DNA of 34,463 nucleotides from Bacilli bacterium (GTDB lineage Bacteria; Bacillota_I; Bacilli_A; RF39; UBA660), in assembly GCA_028684435.1 (NCBI GenBank), contig JAQUFX010000001.1, positions 1-34,463 of the forward strand, read 5' to 3'. Of this stretch, positions 30,363-34,463 are shown one piece after another. The first letter of the stretch is position 1. Every line of letters begins with the position of its first letter. The position numbers and the translations under genes were made by a program. The notes beneath the pieces were generated by a model. It ran no database searches and was not told where the DNA came from. It worked only from the letters and a program-made list of their open reading frames with translations.

Positions 30363-32267
30363 ATGTTTTACTACAAAATTCAGAAAAGATTATATTTAAC
30401 TTTTGTAATATTATTATTAATTTTTTTAGCCATAATCTTAAGACTTTTTTATATTCAAGTATTTAAGACTAAAAGTTTAAATGAACTTGCTAGTAATTTA
30501 TGGAGTAGGAATTTACCTATTTTAGCTGATCGAGGCTTAATAACTGACCGAAATGGTATTATATTAGCTGAAAACATAACTACTACTAGTTTAGTAGTTA
30601 TTCCTAATCAAATTAAAAATAAAGAAAAAGTATCAGAAGATATTGCTAAAATATTAAATACTGATTATTTAAACATTTATAAATTTGTTAGTAAAAGAAG
30701 TTCAATAGAAAGAGTTCATCCCGTAGGTAGAGGACTCAGTTATGATGTAGCTGAGAAAATAAACAACTTAAATTATGATGGAGTATATTTGGTTAAAGAA
30801 TCAAAAAGATATTATCCTTATGAAACTATGCTATCTCATGTTTTAGGCTATGTAGGAATTGATAATCAAGGTTTATCAGGTATTGAACTAGAGTATGATA
30901 AATATTTAAAAGGAAATGATGGGGCAATCAAATATTTTTCAGATGGTAAAGGCAATCGACTGGACCTAAGCGAAGTTTATACTGAACCGGTAAAAGGTAA
31001 TAATTTAGCATTAACGATAGATGCTAAAATTCAAGAAATGGTTGAAAGAGAACTTGACAATGTAATGATTTCATTAAATCCTGATCAAGCTCTTGTCTTA
31101 ATAATGAATCCTAATACTTCAGAAGTTATTGCTATGAGTAGTAGACCTAATTTTGATAGTAATAATTATCAAGATTATGATATTGAAACTATAAATCGTA
31201 ACTTACCTATATGGGGAACATATGAACCAGGTTCTACTTTTAAAATAATAACATTAGCAGCTTCTTTAGAAGAAAAAACGATTAATTTATTTGAAGATCA
31301 TTTTTATGATAGTGGATCTGTCACAGTAGAAAGTGCCAGAATAAAATGTTGGAAATCGGGAGGTCATGGCTCTCAAACTTATTTAGAAGTAGTCCAAAAC
31401 TCATGTAATCCAGGCTTTGTATCTTTAGGCCAAAAACTTGGTACAAATCTTTTATATGATTATTTAATTAAATTTGGTTTTGGAACTAAAACTGGCATAG
31501 ATTTAAATGGTGAAAGTTCTGGTATTTTATTTAAACTTGATCAAATGGGTCCAATAGAAACGGCTACAACAGCTTTTGGTCAAGGAATAAGTGTAACTCC
31601 TTTGCAACAAGTAAGAGGTGTAAGCGCAGCTATTAATGGTGGAAAATTACATATTCCATATATTGTACGAAGTATAAGTGAACCAGAAACTAATGAAGTA
31701 ATAGTGCTTAATAAACCTAAATTAATTAAAAATGTTATTTCTGAAGAAACTTCTAAATTAGTCAGGTATGCTTTAGAAACAGTAGTAGCTCATGGAACGG
31801 GACGAAATTCTTATATTGAAAATTATCGAGTAGGTGGCAAAACTGGTACAGCTCAAAAAGTAAAAGATGGTGTTTATATGGTAGGTAATTATATATTATC
31901 ATTTATTGGTTTTTTTCCTGCCGATAAACCTGATTATATAATTTATGTAGCAGTAGATAATCCGAAAGGAATAACACAATATGGTGGAACAGTGTCAGCT
32001 CCCGTAGCTAAAAATATTATATTAAGTATTATAGACTATTTACATTATAAACCTATTAAAAATGAATTACAAAAAGAATATATGTGGCTTGATACGAAAT
32101 ATTTATATTTAGAAAATGTAGTCGGTAAAAATGTCAAAGAAATAAAAGAGCAATTAAAGAACTTTAAAATTGAATATAGTGGTAGTGGAACAAATATTAT
32201 TGAGCAAAATCCTAAGGGAGATACCTATGTTAAGGAAGGTAGTATTGTAAAGTTAATGCTTAATTAA
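30363..32267 (+). CDS. pbpB: Class B penicillin-binding protein with PASTA domain (PbpB/SpoVD)
   Basis: Peptidoglycan D,D-transpeptidase of the division or spore-cortex machinery. One membrane helix (residues ~11-32), a dimerisation/pedestal domain (DRGLITDRNGIILAEN), then the transpeptidase domain with SxxK at GSTFK (Ser291), SxN as SCN in QNSCNPGF, and KTG in GGKTGTAQK. One PASTA domain ends the protein (VVGKNVKEIKEQL to VKLML). The frame is open from a TTG at 30348, but ATG 30363 with GGTGAT upstream is preferred. A single PASTA fits SpoVD or PBP2B; the gene is followed by mraY and ftsW as in dcw clusters. Confidence 0.9.
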   Translation: MFYYKIQKRLYLTFVILLLIFLAIILRLFYIQVFKTKSLNELASNLWSRNLPILADRGLITDRNGIILAENITTTSLVVIPNQIKNKEKVSEDIAKILNTDYLNIYKFVSKRSSIERVHPVGRGLSYDVAEKINNLNYDGVYLVKESKRYYPYETMLSHVLGYVGIDNQGLSGIELEYDKYLKGNDGAIKYFSDGKGNRLDLSEVYTEPVKGNNLALTIDAKIQEMVERELDNVMISLNPDQALVLIMNPNTSEVIAMSSRPNFDSNNYQDYDIETINRNLPIWGTYEPGSTFKIITLAASLEEKTINLFEDHFYDSGSVTVESARIKCWKSGGHGSQTYLEVVQNSCNPGFVSLGQKLGTNLLYDYLIKFGFGTKTGIDLNGESSGILFKLDQMGPIETATTAFGQGISVTPLQQVRGVSAAINGGKLHIPYIVRSISEPETNEVIVLNKPKLIKNVISEETSKLVRYALETVVAHGTGRNSYIENYRVGGKTGTAQKVKDGVYMVGNYILSFIGFFPADKPDYIIYVAVDNPKGITQYGGTVSAPVAKNIILSIIDYLHYKPIKNELQKEYMWLDTKYLYLENVVGKNVKEIKEQLKNFKIEYSGSGTNIIEQNPKGDTYVKEGSIVKLMLN

Positions 32268-32270
32268 TAT

Positions 32271-32299
32271 TTACTTTATAGAAAAGAAGATAGTATAAT
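32271..32299 (+). promoter_or_regulatory. Likely promoter of mraY-ftsW
   Basis: TTACTT at 32271-32276, 17-nt spacer, TATAAT at 32294-32299, 17 nt before the mraY start (a short leader with GAGGTG). Confidence 0.6.
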
Positions 32300-32316
32300 G
32301 ATTATGAGGTGAAAAT

Positions 32317-33309
32317 ATGTTAATATTAGCTAAATCAATATTAGGTCTTATGTTAGGATTTGTTTTATCTTTAATAACAGCAGTAATATTAATACCCATA
32401 TTAAAAAAATTAAAAGCTGGTCAACCAGTAAGCAGGTTAATTAATAAAAGGCATTTAGAAAAAGATGGTACTCCTACTTTAGGGGGATTAATATTTATAA
32501 TTCCTACTATTGTTGTAATAGGCCTTTTATATTTAAGAGGAAGTATTGAAATTACGGCATCTTTAACTATTTTAATATTTGTTTTTCTTTCTTATGCATT
32601 TTTAGGTTTTATTGATGATTATAAAAAAATAAAATATAAGAACAATAATGGAATTTCAACGATTAATAAACTTATATTACAAACCATTATTGCCATTGTT
32701 TTTTATGTAATTTTTATTCAATATGGTGGAGATTCAGAATTAGTTATTTCATCTTTAGGTATAAATATTCCTTTAGGATGGTCATTTGGTCTTTTTATTT
32801 TATTAGTATTAGTTGGAACAACCAATGCTGTTAATATTACTGATGGTTTAGATGGTTTATGTGGAGGGCTTTCCGTAATGGCTTTTCTATCTTATGGAGT
32901 TATTGCATGGGGAACATCATGGCTTGCTGGATATCAAGAAATAGCTATATTCTCATTTGTTTTAATAGGAAGTATATTAGGCTTTTTAGTATTTAATACT
33001 CATCCAGCTAAAGTATTTATGGGTGATACAGGATCACTTGCTTTAGGTGGTGCATTAGCCACAATCGCAATATTAACAAGACATGAAGTATCTTTATTAG
33101 TAATTGGCGGAGTATTTGTGGTAGAAACTTTATCTAGTTTAATTCAAATAATAGCTATTAGAAGATATAATAAAAAAGTATTTAAAAAAGCACCCCTTCA
33201 TCATCATTTTGAAGAACTCGGATGGATTGAAACTGATATTGTCAAATTATTTTGGACTATAGGTTTATTACTTTCTATGTTAGGAATAATATATGGAGTA
33301 TGGATTTAA
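32317..33309 (+). CDS. mraY: Phospho-N-acetylmuramoyl-pentapeptide transferase (MraY)
   Basis: Transfers phospho-MurNAc-pentapeptide to undecaprenyl phosphate, making lipid I at the membrane. About ten hydrophobic helices; signatures present are KRHLEKDGTPTLGG, GFIDDYKKI (catalytic Asp pair), NAVNITDGLDGL, FMGDTGSLALGG and the APLHHHFEELGW His motif. Length 330 aa is standard. GAGGTG before ATG 32317. The usual murD between mraY and ftsW is absent here. Confidence 0.97.
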   Translation: MLILAKSILGLMLGFVLSLITAVILIPILKKLKAGQPVSRLINKRHLEKDGTPTLGGLIFIIPTIVVIGLLYLRGSIEITASLTILIFVFLSYAFLGFIDDYKKIKYKNNNGISTINKLILQTIIAIVFYVIFIQYGGDSELVISSLGINIPLGWSFGLFILLVLVGTTNAVNITDGLDGLCGGLSVMAFLSYGVIAWGTSWLAGYQEIAIFSFVLIGSILGFLVFNTHPAKVFMGDTGSLALGGALATIAILTRHEVSLLVIGGVFVVETLSSLIQIIAIRRYNKKVFKKAPLHHHFEELGWIETDIVKLFWTIGLLLSMLGIIYGVWI

Positions 33310-33338
33310 TAAATAAACAATTAATGGGGGGTTAAAAA

Positions 33339-34421
33339 ATGGTAAAGAATATAGGTATTATAATACCTACGATAATATTAACTTTATTTGGTTTATTAAT
33401 GGTGTATTCATCTAGTAATATTTGGAGTGAGTATAAATTTAATGATTCTTTTCATTATTTAAGACATCAAAGTATCTTTGTTGTTATTGGTTTTGTAATA
33501 ATGTATATTTTATCTAAAATAGATTATAAAATGTATTATAAAAAAGCAAATTGGATTTTATTAATTTGCTTTTTATTATTAGGGCTTGTCCTTATACCAG
33601 GTATTGGTATAATTAGAAATGGGTCAAGAAGTTGGTTTGGAATAGGTGCTTTTGGGATTCAACCTAGTGAGTTTGCTAAAATATGTTTAATTATCTTTAT
33701 GGCTAAGTATTTAAGTAATAATGTTAAAGATATGAGTGATTTTAAAAAAGGGGCATTACCGATATTAATAGTGATATTTATATTTTTTGGTCTTATTATG
33801 TTAGAACCTGACTTTGGAACTGGTATGGTTATAGTAATAAGTCTAATTGGAATGTTGTTTGTATCAAATATTAAACTGAACTTTTTTGCTTATACAGGTG
33901 TTGCTGGTTTAATTGGTATGGTAGGCTTAATTATAGCAGCTCCATATCGAGTAGCAAGAATAGTATCTTATTTAAATCCTTGGAGTGATCCTTTAGGATC
34001 AGGATTTCAAATTATTCAAAGTTTATATGCAATTGGACCAGGTGGTTTATTTGGCTTAGGACTAGGTAATTCAATTCAAAAACATTTTTATTTACCTGAA
34101 CCTCAAACTGATTTTATTTTTGCTATCATTAGCGAAGAATTTGGTTTTTTAGGGATTATAATCTTAGCTGGTTTATATTTATATTTATTTTATAAAGTAT
34201 TAAAAATAAGTGCTAATATAAATGATTTATTTGGTAAATATTTATCTTTTGGACTTATTTTTGGTATAATTTTTCAAACAGTATTAAATATAAGCGTCGT
34301 AATTGGATTACTTCCCGTAACGGGGGTAACTCTACCATTCTTTAGTTATGGAGGATCTTCTTTATTAGTGTCATTAGCAAGTATTGGAATTATTTTAAAT
34401 ATTGGGAAAAATGTAAAATAA
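33339..34421 (+). CDS. ftsW: SEDS lipid II polymerase FtsW (or SpoVE)
   Basis: Membrane glycosyltransferase that polymerises lipid II with its cognate class B PBP at the septum. About ten helices; family motifs: RNGSRSWFGIGAFGIQPSEFAK, LEPDFGTG, PWSDPLGSGFQIIQSLYAIG, the catalytic-region PEPQTDFIFAIISEEFG and LPFFSYGGSSLL. Length 360 aa is close to the norm. Its position behind pbpB and mraY supports FtsW rather than RodA; SpoVE is an equally close paralogue. GGGGGG lies before ATG. The window ends 42 nt downstream with AT-rich sequence and no visible feature. Confidence 0.9.
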   Translation: MVKNIGIIIPTIILTLFGLLMVYSSSNIWSEYKFNDSFHYLRHQSIFVVIGFVIMYILSKIDYKMYYKKANWILLICFLLLGLVLIPGIGIIRNGSRSWFGIGAFGIQPSEFAKICLIIFMAKYLSNNVKDMSDFKKGALPILIVIFIFFGLIMLEPDFGTGMVIVISLIGMLFVSNIKLNFFAYTGVAGLIGMVGLIIAAPYRVARIVSYLNPWSDPLGSGFQIIQSLYAIGPGGLFGLGLGNSIQKHFYLPEPQTDFIFAIISEEFGFLGIIILAGLYLYLFYKVLKISANINDLFGKYLSFGLIFGIIFQTVLNISVVIGLLPVTGVTLPFFSYGGSSLLVSLASIGIILNIGKNVK

Positions 34422-34463
34422 ATAATATCTTAATTATTTATTTTATAATATAATAATAATAAT

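Noticed and set aside
1..34463. Mobile elements, CRISPR arrays, tRNA genes
   Set aside because: No transposase or integrase product, no regularly spaced direct repeats and no tRNA-like sequence was found; the only tandem repeats are coding (29369-29773).

Overview
The window is AT-rich DNA from a low-GC, spore-forming member of the Bacillota (Firmicutes), probably an uncultured gut Bacilli/Erysipelotrichia-like lineage. The evidence is Gram-positive cell-wall genes (murT/gatD, a PBP with a PASTA domain), the sporulation cluster spoIIGA-sigE-sigG-ylmC, a CotY/CotZ-type coat protein, and two near-perfect sigma-K-type promoters. TGA is used as a stop codon (spoIIGA, and the 242-aa and 375-aa proteins), so the genetic code is standard and not the Mycoplasma code. 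There are no tRNA or rRNA genes, CRISPR arrays or insertion sequences.

Layout. 1-700: end of a ytxG/ytxH-like envelope pair. 935-2770: promoter, unusually short T-box leader, dut and tyrS. 2780-3680: a membrane-anchored EIIB-like protein without its active cysteine, and a cotZ-like coat gene. 3677-5723 (minus): murT-gatD, in which GatD appears to have lost both glutaminase residues. 5836-12385: ftsA-ftsZ, then spoIIGA-sigE-sigG-ylmC-lspA-rluD, with hairpins in front of sigE and sigG. 12366-16520: a mixed block of TspO-like protein, rhomboid protease, small unknown, a divergent SEDS protein, a Tyr-rich small protein and a phosphoesterase. 16622-24702: one seven-gene operon with a promoter and terminator, encoding a Tad/Flp-type pilus or secretion motor (CpaB, CpaF, TadB, TadC, a TadE-like protein) behind two secreted or membrane proteins, one of 1055 aa and Cys-rich. 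24713-25140: an independent noncoding RNA unit with its own promoter, structured core and terminator. 25144-30298: a four-gene operon with an unknown protein, a membrane-tethered McrB-like AAA+ ATPase, a DUF2357-like partner and a membrane protein with Asp-rich calcium-binding-type repeats. 30363-34421: PBP, mraY and ftsW.

Functional picture. The window is a cell-division and wall-synthesis neighbourhood (ftsA/ftsZ and pbp/mraY/ftsW) split by an envelope-related region carrying two operons that resemble no standard textbook locus. The Tad-like operon has motor and platform genes but no recognisable Flp pilin, prepilin peptidase or TadZ. The AAA+ operon resembles McrBC-type modules but is membrane-anchored, has no visible nuclease motif and ends in a calcium-repeat membrane protein. 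These two operons and the RNA between them are the best candidates for an undescribed system. The loss of GatD catalytic residues beside an apparently intact MurT is the most striking single-gene observation.
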